A stretch of 64,000 nt of DNA from Carnobacterium divergens (GCF_900258435.1 NZ_LT992558.1:2098965-2162964), one strand, 5' to 3'. Numbered from the stretch's first letter, positions 51,296 to 60,401 are shown. A program made the numbers and translations. The notes: a model not told the origin generated them from the sequence alone.

Positions 51296-53278
51296 ATGTA
51301 TCAGCTATTATTCTATTACTACACGATTCCTAGTATTATTTTTCTAAGTATTTTTTATATTTTAACTAAAATCAACTTAAAATTCAGACGCTTTTTATTG
51401 ATTGGGTATGTTTTAATGAATGGCATCTATCTTTATTGGAGAATTGCTTATTCTTTCCCAACTATTACTATTTTTAGTAGTTTTTCTGGAGGGTTGCTAT
51501 TATTTGCTGAAATAATGGGATTTCTACAATCCCTAGTTTTAGTTATACTATTTTGGTCCCCGTATCGCAGAAAATTTCGTAGTTTAAAACGACTTAAAAA
51601 ACTTCCAACCGTTGATATTTTAATTGCAACCTATAATGAAAATGCCGAAATTTTAAATCGCACAATTTTAGGTTGTCAAAATATTGATTACCCGAAACAC
51701 CTTGTTTCTATCTATCTTTGCGACGATGGAAATCGCAGTGAAATTGCTACACTTGCTAAGAAATTTGATATTGGCTACATCAATCGAGATAGTAATGAAC
51801 ACGCTAAGGCTGGGAACTTAAACCATGCCTTAACTCAAACAACTGGTGAAATCATTGTTACTCAAGACGCCGATATGGTTCCAAAACGCCATTTTTTAAA
51901 GAGAACTTTAGGGTATTTTTATAAAGAAGATGTTGGTTTTGTTCAAACACCTCAAACTTTTTTTAATTATGATATTTTTCAAAATAACCTCTTTCTACAT
52001 AATGAAGTTAATAACGAGCAAGACTTCTTTATGCGCTCTTTGCAAACGGCAAAAGATCAATACAACGCCCTTTTATATGTTGGAAGTAATGCGCTTTTTC
52101 GACGCACAACATTAGAAGAAATTGGTGGCTTTAGCACTGGTGTGATTACGGAAGATATGGCAACGGGCTTAATTATTCAAAACAATGGTTGGAAAACGGT
52201 TTTTGTAAACGAAGCTTTAGCATCAGGCATTTCTCCTGAAACGTTAGAAGATTTTATTAAACAACGAGACCGTTGGGGCCGTGGCAATATTCAAGTGTTT
52301 AAAAAATACAAGTTAAACAAGCTCCCAGAACTAAGTTTTATTCAAAAATTATTTTATGTTGATGGCGTTTTATATTGGTTTTATGGTATCTACAAATTAA
52401 TTTATATTATTTGTCCCCTGCTTTATATTTTATTCAATGTTTACAGTATTGAAGCTGCTTTTACTGATTTACTTTTATTTTGGGCCCCTTCTTATCTTTC
52501 AGGACAACTAATGTTTAAGTCAATTGCAGGGAAAAAATACCATTCCTTATTAAGTCATATTTATGAACTATCCACCGCACCACAAGTATTTTGGGCAGTT
52601 TTTAAAGAAGTCTTTGCTAAATCAGATAAAGGAAAAAAATTCCATGTAACCAAAAAAGGCTTGAAGCAAACCACTAGCCACTTTAACTGGCGCATCATTC
52701 GAACACAAATTGTATTATTGGTTATTTGTTTAATCGCTTTTGTAAAACTAGCCCTAACTAGCTATCAATCAGGACACGCGATTTCATTCTTTAATCTAAA
52801 CACGTATTGGTTACTTTATAATATTTTTGCATTAACGATTGTTGTTTTCGTTGCAATTGAACGTCCTAGATTGCCTTTATTTGTAAAAGTCATTGTGGAT
52901 GAAATTATTAACATTGGCAAAACGAACCTCTTTGCTGAAGACATTATCATTAGTGAATCTCATTTAATTTTAAACTTACCCTATCGCAAAAAATTAGCAC
53001 GACAATTAAAAGAAAATTACTACACCAGCATTTCTTTTAAAGAATTAACCAACTTACCTATTCAAAAAACGAAATTAAAAATCGCTAATGATGCCATCGA
53101 GGTCACGTTTAAAATTAACCATCTCTCAAAAGAAAATCAAAAAGCGCTTCATCAGTTAATTTACTCTGATATGAAAAACCAAGTTGGTGAAGTTAAAGAC
53201 TTAAAAGCCTGGAGAATTCTTCGGGATGTAAATAAAAATCGTTATTTCAACCGAGAAAATTACCTTACATTAAGATAA
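51296..53278 (+). CDS. Cellulose-synthase-like membrane glycosyltransferase (GT2)
   Basis: A processive polysaccharide synthase candidate, 660 residues. N-terminal TMs (about 3-24, 33-52, 60-88). The GT2 domain starts at VDILIATYNENAEIL. Conserved acids: CDDGNRSE (about 144), QDADM (191/193), TEDMATG (about 286), and the processive motif QRDRWGRG (about 323). C-terminal TMs span about 355-525. The last 120 residues are cytosolic; EDIIISESHLILNL resembles part of a PilZ domain, but no RxxxR motif or the usual Gly is seen. The product sugar is probably glucose, by the link to galU. Confidence 0.88.
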   Translation: MYQLLFYYYTIPSIIFLSIFYILTKINLKFRRFLLIGYVLMNGIYLYWRIAYSFPTITIFSSFSGGLLLFAEIMGFLQSLVLVILFWSPYRRKFRSLKRLKKLPTVDILIATYNENAEILNRTILGCQNIDYPKHLVSIYLCDDGNRSEIATLAKKFDIGYINRDSNEHAKAGNLNHALTQTTGEIIVTQDADMVPKRHFLKRTLGYFYKEDVGFVQTPQTFFNYDIFQNNLFLHNEVNNEQDFFMRSLQTAKDQYNALLYVGSNALFRRTTLEEIGGFSTGVITEDMATGLIIQNNGWKTVFVNEALASGISPETLEDFIKQRDRWGRGNIQVFKKYKLNKLPELSFIQKLFYVDGVLYWFYGIYKLIYIICPLLYILFNVYSIEAAFTDLLLFWAPSYLSGQLMFKSIAGKKYHSLLSHIYELSTAPQVFWAVFKEVFAKSDKGKKFHVTKKGLKQTTSHFNWRIIRTQIVLLVICLIAFVKLALTSYQSGHAISFFNLNTYWLLYNIFALTIVVFVAIERPRLPLFVKVIVDEIINIGKTNLFAEDIIISESHLILNLPYRKKLARQLKENYYTSISFKELTNLPIQKTKLKIANDAIEVTFKINHLSKENQKALHQLIYSDMKNQVGEVKDLKAWRILRDVNKNRYFNRENYLTLR

Positions 53279-53302
53279 TTAAATAAAAAGGAGAGTTTAG
53301 TA

Positions 53303-53830
53303 ATGAAAAAAAAATTAATCACAGGCGCTGTAATAATGATTATTGGAGGAAGCTTCTATTCCGTTCCTGCTATTGCAAAACCAGATACTTCAAGTATGAT
53401 TGAAAACCGTTTTAAAATTAAGCGAGAAAAAATGATGACCCAACTTAATCAAGTTCTTTCTAAAGTGGATGTTGAAGTAAAAGAAACAATCAAAGAAAAA
53501 ATCGCTATTAAAGAAGAAGCTTTAGTTAGAGCTGAAGAAGAAGCCAAAGCTCGTGCTACCCAGGAACAAGCCCAACAAGTCGCTAATGAGCAAGCCGCTC
53601 AAGAACAACAAGCAGCTACTACTCAACAAACTCCTCCAGTAGAACAAAATGAACCGTCGGCTAATTCTGCTGCCCCTGACGCAACAACAGGCGCTAGTCA
53701 AAACAATTGGCAAGAACGTAGCAACAAAGGCCGTGAGTACGGAGAACGCTTAAGTGACCCTAACTTAAGTCACGAGGAAAGAAGAAATATTGTGGAAGAA
53801 AAGAAAAACTATTTCCGTAATGGACGTTAA
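53303..53830 (+). CDS. Secreted Gln/Ala/Glu-rich protein of the galU-GT2 operon
   Basis: 175 residues, no family recognised. Signal peptide about 1-27 (LITGAVIMIIGGSFYSVPAIA), then a helical Lys/Glu region, an Ala/Gln-rich stretch (ATQEQAQQVANEQAAQEQQ), a Pro/Thr linker, and a C-terminal SNKGREYGERLSDPNLSHEE segment with basic end. RBS AAAGGAGAG. Third gene of the operon. It could help polymer export or retention; this is inference from position. Confidence 0.8.
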   Translation: MKKKLITGAVIMIIGGSFYSVPAIAKPDTSSMIENRFKIKREKMMTQLNQVLSKVDVEVKETIKEKIAIKEEALVRAEEEAKARATQEQAQQVANEQAAQEQQAATTQQTPPVEQNEPSANSAAPDATTGASQNNWQERSNKGREYGERLSDPNLSHEERRNIVEEKKNYFRNGR

Positions 53831-53845
53831 TAGTAATAGGAGACT

Positions 53846-54499
53846 ATGAAAATGAAAAATAGAATTTTACCCATTTTAGCTGTATTGAGTATTAGCATAA
53901 CCTTGTTAGCTGGTTGTACGAAAAAAATTGATTCAGAAGACGCAATCTCAAGCTATATCAACGCCTATATTTATAGTGACGAAACCGACACCTTACAAAA
54001 AGCCTTTGCTGAAAAAGAAACGGACTTGGCTAAAGAAGACAAAGAAAACTTTACAAGCTCTTTAAAAGAACAGTTTAAATTAGGTGATGATTACGATCCG
54101 AAACTAGATGAACTTTATCAAATTTATCAAACGAATTTGAAAAAAAACACTAAATTTTCAACCAAAATTTTACATGAAAAATCAGATAAAGCAACTGTTG
54201 AAGTAACCGTTTCTGGTTTGAAAGAATTGAATTTAGATAACCTTGAAGAAGAAATTTCCCAAAAGATAGCAGCTAACCCCGATCTAATCAACGAAGATTT
54301 GTCTGAAGAAGATGCCCAAAAAGTAATCAATCAATTAGCTTTTGACATTTATTCAGAAAAAATTAAAGCAAATACTGAAACAAAAGAACCTGTAAAATTA
54401 TCCATTTCGCTAAAAGAAAACCCCGATGATAAAAATGCTTGGGTGATTCAAAACGAAAATGATATTTTTAAAGAATTAAGCGACGCCTTTGGTGTATAA
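53846..54499 (+). CDS. Lipoprotein of the galU-GT2 operon (unknown function)
   Basis: 217 residues with a lipobox LLAGC (Cys about 26), so attached to the outer face of the membrane. The mature part is acidic and helical with a DSEDAISSYINAYIYSDE start and a beta-like SDKATVEVTVSGLKEL segment, which recalls DUF5105-type lipoproteins; the match is by eye only. Either ATG 53846 or ATG 53852 could be the start; the SD AGGAG is better spaced for the second. Last gene of the operon. Confidence 0.8.
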   Translation: MKMKNRILPILAVLSISITLLAGCTKKIDSEDAISSYINAYIYSDETDTLQKAFAEKETDLAKEDKENFTSSLKEQFKLGDDYDPKLDELYQIYQTNLKKNTKFSTKILHEKSDKATVEVTVSGLKELNLDNLEEEISQKIAANPDLINEDLSEEDAQKVINQLAFDIYSEKIKANTETKEPVKLSISLKENPDDKNAWVIQNENDIFKELSDAFGV

Positions 54500-54503
54500 A
54501 TAA

Positions 54504-54547
54504 AAAAACCGTTTGACTTCCAAATAAATGGAAATCAAACGGTTTTT
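54504..54547. terminator. Bidirectional terminator between the galU operon and the YtxH gene
   Basis: 19-bp stem AAAAACCGTTTGACTTCCA with its complement (one mismatch), 54504-54522 with 54529-54547. Confidence 0.88.
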
Positions 54548-54556
54548 AACTTACAT

Positions 54557-55111
54557 TTATTTTTGAGCGTCTTTAACGGTTGCTTTAACGTCTTCTTTAA
54601 CATCTTTTGCTTGATCTTTGGCTTCATTAGCAACATCTTTTGCATCTGATTTCACTGTTTCAGCCGTTTTTTTCGCTTCGCCTTTTACATCATTAGCTGC
54701 TGATTTCACTTCATCTGCAACATTTCTAGCGCCTGCTACAGCTGTATCTTTTGTATCTTCTAAGTCTGATTTCAACTCTTCTTTGTTGCTATCTAATTCA
54801 GTATGAATATCTTCTAAATCTGATTCTACTTCTTTAGATGTTTGTTTTAATTGATCTGCAAATTGATTCGCAGTATCTTTTAAGTTTACTTTGATATCTT
54901 CTGTAGCATCTTTTGCAACACGACTAATTTCAGTTCCTTTATCTACAGCGATATCTGCATAGTCTTTTGCAGTTTCTTTGAAGTCATTGGCTTTATCGTT
55001 AATATCGCCACGTAATTCTTTTCCTGATTTTGGTGCAAATAATAATGCTGTAATTGCTGCAGCTGTACCACCAATAATTGTTCCTAGTAAAAATCCACCT
55101 TTTTTAGCCAT
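54557..55111 (-). CDS. YtxH domain protein
   Basis: 184 residues. N-terminal TM with the YtxH hallmark FLLGTIIGGTAAAITALLFA then PKSGKELR. The rest is a long Lys/Asp/Ala helical repeat (KDVANEAKDQAKDVKEDVKA) like LEA or apolipoprotein helices. Role in stress or membrane surface is assumed, not known. It follows the DUF948 gene by 21 bp, a common pair. Confidence 0.9.
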   Translation of the reverse strand: MAKKGGFLLGTIIGGTAAAITALLFAPKSGKELRGDINDKANDFKETAKDYADIAVDKGTEISRVAKDATEDIKVNLKDTANQFADQLKQTSKEVESDLEDIHTELDSNKEELKSDLEDTKDTAVAGARNVADEVKSAANDVKGEAKKTAETVKSDAKDVANEAKDQAKDVKEDVKATVKDAQK

Positions 55112-55132
55112 CTTTCATTCCTCATTTCATTT

Positions 55133-55576
55133 TTATAGTGATTGTTTCGATACTTTTTTAGCTTTACGATTTTTATTCATTGACCATGCCGTACGGCCAA
55201 TTTTTGAAATAACGGAAGCTTGCGCAGTTTTCTTAGTTGCGCCTGTTACATGCCCTGCTAAATTACGACTTGATTGGTTTAAATCAGAAACCGTCACACC
55301 CAAATCACCAATTGCTTGGAATAGAGGGTCTGTCATACCTAATTTGCCGTTGACATCATCTAATAAAACATTGGATTTATTCAATAGCCCTTCAACTTCA
55401 ATCGATAAACTATCGACATCTTTCGTAATCACTTCGATACTGTTGTTTGCTTCTTTTACTGTTTTAGAGATTTCTTCCATAATTTTAGTAATTTTCATCA
55501 CTGCCATCACGATAAACAAAACTAAAACGGCAAATGCAACTGCTGCAATAATTGCTGCAATTTCTCCACCTGTCAT
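55133..55576 (-). CDS. DUF948 domain protein
   Basis: 147 residues. N-terminal TM (GEIAAIIAAVAFAVLVLFIV), then a coiled-coil segment (EISKTVKEANNSIEVITKDV) typical of DUF948. Basic C-terminus. First gene of the operon with YtxH. Function is unknown. RBS is weak (GAGTGAGG). Confidence 0.9.
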   Translation of the reverse strand: MTGGEIAAIIAAVAFAVLVLFIVMAVMKITKIMEEISKTVKEANNSIEVITKDVDSLSIEVEGLLNKSNVLLDDVNGKLGMTDPLFQAIGDLGVTVSDLNQSSRNLAGHVTGATKKTAQASVISKIGRTAWSMNKNRKAKKVSKQSL

Positions 55577-55841
55577 CTTAATGCCTCACTCCCATCTAAT
55601 ATAGTATTCATGCTATTTAAATTGATATGTATTCTAAAAAAACTACTAAAAATCAACTAAATAGTCACTAATCTTCTTAATTAGAATAACATTTTTTCAC
55701 TATCACTTCAAATTATACGAAAGGGGTTTCCAATAATTTTTATTAAGAACGTTAGTTTATTCTTAATTTCTACTAATTTTTTTTCTTTTCGGCTTAATTT
55801 TTGATAGAATGAAACTAAGTAGTTTCTAAAGGAGTTTTTTT

Positions 55842-56738
55842 ATGAATCAAGATGTAGATAGTTCTGTCACAAATGACGTGGTTGAAAAAGTATCCAATAG
55901 CACCAATCTATTTGTTAATTATTGGCATAGTATTGATTGGAACAACATTTTAGCCTTGCTTATCAATAAATCAATCCAACTTGTTTTTATTACCTTTTTA
56001 TTTTTTGTCTTTCGTAAAATAGGAAAAGTTTTTCTTGATAAAAGCTTTAATAATTATAAGAAGAAAAAATATGTTTCAGAAAACCGTTCAAACACACTTT
56101 ATACCTTATCATTAAATATTTTCCACTATGTGATGGTTTTTTTCTATGCTTATGCTTTACTGTCAATTTTAGGTGTTCCTGTTGCAACCTTAATCGCTGG
56201 TGCTGGAGTCGTAGGGATTGCAATTGGTCTTGGCGCACAAGGCTTTATTAGCGACATTGTTACCGGGTTTTTCATTATTTTAGAAAAGCAACTAGATGTT
56301 GGCGATTTTGTTAAACTAGATTTAATTGAAGGAAATGTAGTCGCCGTTGGCCTCAGAACAACGCAAGTTAAAAGCGTTAATGGTACATTAAATTATATTC
56401 CAAACCGCAACATCACGATTGTCAGCAACTTATCTAGAGGCAATATGCGCGCATTAATCGACATTCATCTGATGCCAAATCCTGATATTGAAAAAGTTGC
56501 CAGTATCATTGAAGCTGTTAATGAAGAATTGGTTCCACTTCACCAAGAAATCGTCCAAGGACCTACTAATTTAGGCTTAACTGATTTAGGAAATGGACAG
56601 CTTGCGATGCGAATTGTTATTTTCACTCTAAATGGCAGCCAATATCAGATTCAAAATGAATTTTTACAAAAATACATTGTGGCCTTAACAGCTGCAGGCG
56701 TTGAAATCCCTGTTTCACCTTTGAACTTAACAAAATAA
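55842..56738 (+). CDS. Small-conductance mechanosensitive channel family protein (MscS/YkuT-like)
   Basis: 298 residues. TMs at about 45-65 and 83-105. The pore helix has the Ala/Gly packing pattern GAGVVGIAIGLGAQGFISDI, followed by GFFIILEKQLDVGDFV and a cytosolic vestibule (VNGTLNYIPNRNITIVSNLS). It opens on osmotic downshift. Extended -10 TGATAGAAT lies about 30 bases before the SD AAGGAG. Upstream 265 bases contain nothing else recognised. The next gene, ugtP, begins about 50 bases downstream and may be co-transcribed. Confidence 0.93.
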   Translation: MNQDVDSSVTNDVVEKVSNSTNLFVNYWHSIDWNNILALLINKSIQLVFITFLFFVFRKIGKVFLDKSFNNYKKKKYVSENRSNTLYTLSLNIFHYVMVFFYAYALLSILGVPVATLIAGAGVVGIAIGLGAQGFISDIVTGFFIILEKQLDVGDFVKLDLIEGNVVAVGLRTTQVKSVNGTLNYIPNRNITIVSNLSRGNMRALIDIHLMPNPDIEKVASIIEAVNEELVPLHQEIVQGPTNLGLTDLGNGQLAMRIVIFTLNGSQYQIQNEFLQKYIVALTAAGVEIPVSPLNLTK

Positions 56739-56791
56739 GCCTCACTATGATATACTCTATCAAAATGAACACAGAAAGGATGGATGGTCAC

Positions 56792-57922
56792 TTGGACAAA
56801 GCTCCCAAAATACTCATTTTAACAGGTAGCTATGGAAACGGGCATCTTGAAGTAACAAGAGCACTGATAGAAGAACTTCATCGCGTGGGTATCACAGATA
56901 TCACCACGTCGGATTTATTTTATGAAGCTCATCCCATTGTCACCACTGTTACAAAATACCTATACATTAAAAGCTTTACTAGATACCGTAATCTCTATGG
57001 CTTTCTTTACTATAATTTTGACAATCAATTAAAAGAACACAGCTTTGATAAGTTTACGGATTCCTATGGCTACATTCGTTTGAATCAATTAATGAAAAAC
57101 AATGACTTCGATTTGGTCATCAACACCTTTCCTATGCAAGTCTTTCCAGCCTATAAGAAAAAAGTTGGCAAGCAGATTCCTTTTGTCAATGTGTTAACTG
57201 ATTTTTGTTTGCACACTCGCTGGGTCTCAAAAGAAATTGATCATTTTTTTGTTTCTTGCGATCATTTAAAAAATGAGCTAGTTGAAGCTGGCATCCCTCA
57301 AGAAACGATCACCATTTCTGGCATTCCGATCAAAGAACAGTTTTACTTGCAAAAACAAGAAAAACAGCAAAAACAAAATTCTCGTTCTAGCAAAAAAAAT
57401 CTTTTGATTTCTGCAGGTGCGTACGGCGTCTTAACCAATTTGGCAGATATTCTTGAAGAATTAAAATCAAAAGAAGACCTAACCATTGTGGTGGTGTGTG
57501 GCAACAATAAGAATCTTTTCGACTCTTTATCGGCGCAATTTTCAGATCAACCTACCATTGAGATCAAAGGATTTGTTTCTGAAATGGCTAAATTAATGAG
57601 TCAAGCCGATATTATGATCACCAAACCAGGAGGCATTTCTTTATCAGAAGCCCTTGCGATTCAAACACCTTTAATTCTAACTCCTGGCGTCCCCGGACAA
57701 GAAAGTGAAAATGCGCAATTATTTGAAAAAGAATGTATGGCTATTGTAACTAAAACTGAAGAAGAAATTATTCCCGCTATTTATCAATTATTAAAACAAC
57801 CCTTATTAGCAAAAAATCTCGTTCAGCATATGGAAGAACATTTTTATCCACATGCTGCTAAGACCATTATTACAGATTCGCTAGCTTTAGCAGGTATTTC
57901 TATCAATGAAAAAGTTGACTAA
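56792..57922 (+). CDS. ugtP: Processive diacylglycerol beta-glucosyltransferase UgtP-like
   Basis: It adds glucose from UDP-glucose to diacylglycerol to make the lipoteichoic acid anchor. GT28/MGDG-synthase fold: KILILTGSYGNGHLEVTRAL, HPIVTTVTKYLYIKSF, VINTFPMQVFPAY, VNVLTDFCLHTRWVS, ISGIPIKEQF and MITKPGGISLSEALAIQTPL match B. subtilis UgtP closely. The frame opens at ATG 56747. TTG 56792 (376 residues), with AAAGGA 11 bases upstream, gives the family N-terminus and is preferred, but ATG 56780 is possible. Pairs functionally with LtaS (62629) and GalU (50414). Confidence 0.9.
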   Translation: MDKAPKILILTGSYGNGHLEVTRALIEELHRVGITDITTSDLFYEAHPIVTTVTKYLYIKSFTRYRNLYGFLYYNFDNQLKEHSFDKFTDSYGYIRLNQLMKNNDFDLVINTFPMQVFPAYKKKVGKQIPFVNVLTDFCLHTRWVSKEIDHFFVSCDHLKNELVEAGIPQETITISGIPIKEQFYLQKQEKQQKQNSRSSKKNLLISAGAYGVLTNLADILEELKSKEDLTIVVVCGNNKNLFDSLSAQFSDQPTIEIKGFVSEMAKLMSQADIMITKPGGISLSEALAIQTPLILTPGVPGQESENAQLFEKECMAIVTKTEEEIIPAIYQLLKQPLLAKNLVQHMEEHFYPHAAKTIITDSLALAGISINEKVD

Positions 57923-57954
57923 AAAACAATTCCTTGTTTTTTAGTCAACTTTTT
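57909..57954. terminator. Bidirectional terminator formed over the ugtP stop codon
   Basis: Perfect 21-bp stem (57909-57929 with 57934-57954), core AAGTTGACTAAAAAACAA. The left arm includes the ugtP stop codon. Confidence 0.9.
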
Positions 57955-57963
57955 TTGAATATC

Positions 57964-59037
57964 TTACTCCCTATCAAAAACAACCACTTGATTACGATTT
58001 TGAGACTTCCCTTGATACAAGGCTTCATCTGCTTGATTGATTATTTCTTGATAACGTTGTTTTTCATCCACTTTAAAAGAGACCCCAATCGATGTCGTCA
58101 CTGCTATTTTTTGTTCTTCAGATAAAATGAAAGGATACGTCTCCACAGCCACCCGAATTGTTTCGGCCAACTTCGTTACTTTTTCACGATCTGTTTCATC
58201 AACTAAAATGATAAATTCTTCCCCACCATAGCGAAAAACAAGGGAATTGCTGCCAGTCGTCTTTCGCATTAACAGCGCTGCAAATTGCATTAAAGTCGTG
58301 TCACCTGCTGCATGACCATATTGATCATTAATTTTTTTAAAATGGTCAATATCCAGCAGTAATAGACTGTATTTTTTTTGCTTCGCATCTCTTTGTTTAA
58401 TTAATTTAATCAGATAATTACGATTAAAAAGCTCGGTTAAAAAATCTTTCCTTGATTCATCCACTAAAGTTAAATGACTTTGAAAATAAATCCGTTGTTT
58501 ATTAATGAAGAAGTAACAAATAACCGAAGAAAGATAACAAAATAATTCAAATATCCAAATACTCGGTTTCCAAATTGCTGTGGGATAGAAAATAAAAATA
58601 AGCACTAAGGAATAGACAATTAAAATAAAAAGAACAATCGAAAAAGCTTTAACTGATCTCTTCTCCCAAACTTTTAAAACAATTAAAAACATAAAAATCA
58701 CTAACATATAAGTAACATTAAAAAAACTAAACGCGACTCTATCGGTTACAGACAAAACAAAAAAACTCGTCAAGCCTGCAAAAGGTCCTGCTAAATAAAA
58801 GCAAATAAAAATAGGAATTAAACTGTAGGATAGTTCACTTGATCCTTGTTTAATTGCCGTTTCCGTAAGCAAAAGCGCTAATAGTCCAAAAGAAATCCCA
58901 AATAAAGCTTTTTTCCAGTAATCAGAATAAACCGTAATGATTTCCTTTCCATCAAATAAATAAAAAATCACAGAGATAAAAAAGTAAATCACACTAATAT
59001 TTTCAAGGGAACGAATCAAAAGTTGACTAGTTTGCAT
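57964..59037 (-). CDS. Membrane diguanylate cyclase (GGDEF)
   Basis: 357 residues. Seven to eight TM helices in the first 180 residues (5TM-like sensor region), then a GGDEF domain: DFLTELFNRNYLIKL, metal site LLLDIDHFKKINDQYGH, active loop RYGGEEF, and TTSIGVSF. All catalytic parts are present, so it should make c-di-GMP. The positions of the inhibitory RxxD site read GSNS, so product inhibition is probably lacking. Start at ATG 59037 with AAGGAGATG upstream. No EAL or HD-GYP protein is in the window. Confidence 0.92.
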   Translation of the reverse strand: MQTSQLLIRSLENISVIYFFISVIFYLFDGKEIITVYSDYWKKALFGISFGLLALLLTETAIKQGSSELSYSLIPIFICFYLAGPFAGLTSFFVLSVTDRVAFSFFNVTYMLVIFMFLIVLKVWEKRSVKAFSIVLFILIVYSLVLIFIFYPTAIWKPSIWIFELFCYLSSVICYFFINKQRIYFQSHLTLVDESRKDFLTELFNRNYLIKLIKQRDAKQKKYSLLLLDIDHFKKINDQYGHAAGDTTLMQFAALLMRKTTGSNSLVFRYGGEEFIILVDETDREKVTKLAETIRVAVETYPFILSEEQKIAVTTSIGVSFKVDEKQRYQEIINQADEALYQGKSQNRNQVVVFDRE

Positions 59038-59090
59038 TTTTTCATCTCCTTCCTTAGCTATTTTAGTAAACAATCAAACACAATAGCAAC

Positions 59091-59123
59091 AAAAAAGCCT
59101 TCCCCTTACAGGAGTGCTTTTTT
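59091..59123 (-). terminator. Terminator of the rRNA methyltransferase gene
   Basis: Minus-strand AAAAAAGC...CTCC and GGGG...GCTTTTTT form an interrupted stem ending in a T run, 6 bases behind the stop at 59130. Confidence 0.7.
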
Positions 59124-59129
59124 GAAAGG

Positions 59130-60308
59130 CTATTTTTTTCTTAAAATACAAACTTTTAAATAATCCCCTTCCGGAAAATGTGGATTCAATTTAAAGTCAT
59201 TTGGTAATGTATACTTTTCAAGCATACTATAACGTGTACTACTTGTTTCAAAAGCCTTTTGAATAAAACTTTCAAATTTTTCCATAGTAACATTGGCTGC
59301 ATTTGTTGACGCAACAATGACACCATTTTGATTTGTAATAGCGATGACTTCTTCTAAAAGTTTTTGATAATCTTTCGCTACACTAAAGGTTCGTTTTTTG
59401 GAACGTGCAAAACTTGGTGGATCAATAATAACCGTATCGTAAGATAAGTTTTTTTTCAACGCATATTTAAAGTAATCAAACACATCCATGACTAAAATTC
59501 GTTGTGTCTTGGCATCAATTCCATTGACTTCAAATTGTTCTTTCGTTTTAGGAAGGCTACGATTGGCTAAATCAACACTAGTTGTTTCACTTGCCCCTCC
59601 CATTGCTGCAGCGATGGAAAATGCACCTGTGTAACTAAAGGTATTTAAAACTGTTTTTCCCATTGAATAATGTTCACGGATTGTTTCTCTGACTTCTCGT
59701 TGATCTAAGAAAATACCAGTCATTAAGCCATCATCAAGATACGTTGCATAGCGAATCCCATTTTCAAGAACCATTAATGGAGCTGGTGCCTCTTTTCCTA
59801 CAAAATGACTTACTTGCTCTTTGCCTTTTAAATCATACCGAAATTTTTGATAAATACCTAGACAGTCTTTAATCACGGCTTGAAAAGCCTTTAAAATCAA
59901 TTCATGGTGAGTGTAAATCCCTTCACTATACCAAGAAAAAACATAATAATCGGCATAATAATCAATGGTTAGTCCTCCAAGACCATCTCCTTCGCCATTA
60001 AAAAAGCGATAAGCTGTCGTAGATTCATCCAGTTTCAAAGTGTTTCGTGATTTTTCAGCCTTTAAAAAAAGTCGTTCAAAGAAGCTTTGTGTTAACTCTT
60101 CTTTTGGATTTGTTGTTAAAACCCACCCGTCACCTTTATTTTGCTTGGCAAGATACCCTTTAGCTACAAATTGCTTTTGATCGTCCACCAACTCCACAAA
60201 ACGACCATCAATTTGCTTAGGCTCTGAAAGAAAATCGCCTTTTACTAATAAAGGATAGCCTTCCTTCACTCTTTTTGTCGCTACTTTTTTTAATTTTATT
60301 TTTTCCAC
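59130..60308 (-). CDS. Class I SAM-dependent rRNA methyltransferase (RlmI/YwbD-like)
   Basis: 392 residues. N-terminal PUA domain (about 1-85: VKEGYPLLVKGDFLSE, AKGYLAKQNKGDGW), then a central domain and a Rossmann methyltransferase (VLNTFSYTGAFSIAAAMGG, TSVDLANRSLPKTKEQF, TVIIDPPSFARSKKRTF). The DPPSF motif and PUA fit RlmI-type m5C methyltransferases of 23S rRNA, but the target base is inferred. Standalone. Confidence 0.92.
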   Translation of the reverse strand: MEKIKLKKVATKRVKEGYPLLVKGDFLSEPKQIDGRFVELVDDQKQFVAKGYLAKQNKGDGWVLTTNPKEELTQSFFERLFLKAEKSRNTLKLDESTTAYRFFNGEGDGLGGLTIDYYADYYVFSWYSEGIYTHHELILKAFQAVIKDCLGIYQKFRYDLKGKEQVSHFVGKEAPAPLMVLENGIRYATYLDDGLMTGIFLDQREVRETIREHYSMGKTVLNTFSYTGAFSIAAAMGGASETTSVDLANRSLPKTKEQFEVNGIDAKTQRILVMDVFDYFKYALKKNLSYDTVIIDPPSFARSKKRTFSVAKDYQKLLEEVIAITNQNGVIVASTNAANVTMEKFESFIQKAFETSSTRYSMLEKYTLPNDFKLNPHFPEGDYLKVCILRKK

Positions 60309-60401
60309 GTTCTATTTATCTCCTTTAACTGACATACCTGTTTTTTAAAATCTCGTTTCAAAGCATACCATAAACTAGAAGCGCTGGCAAAAACTGTTTT
60401 A

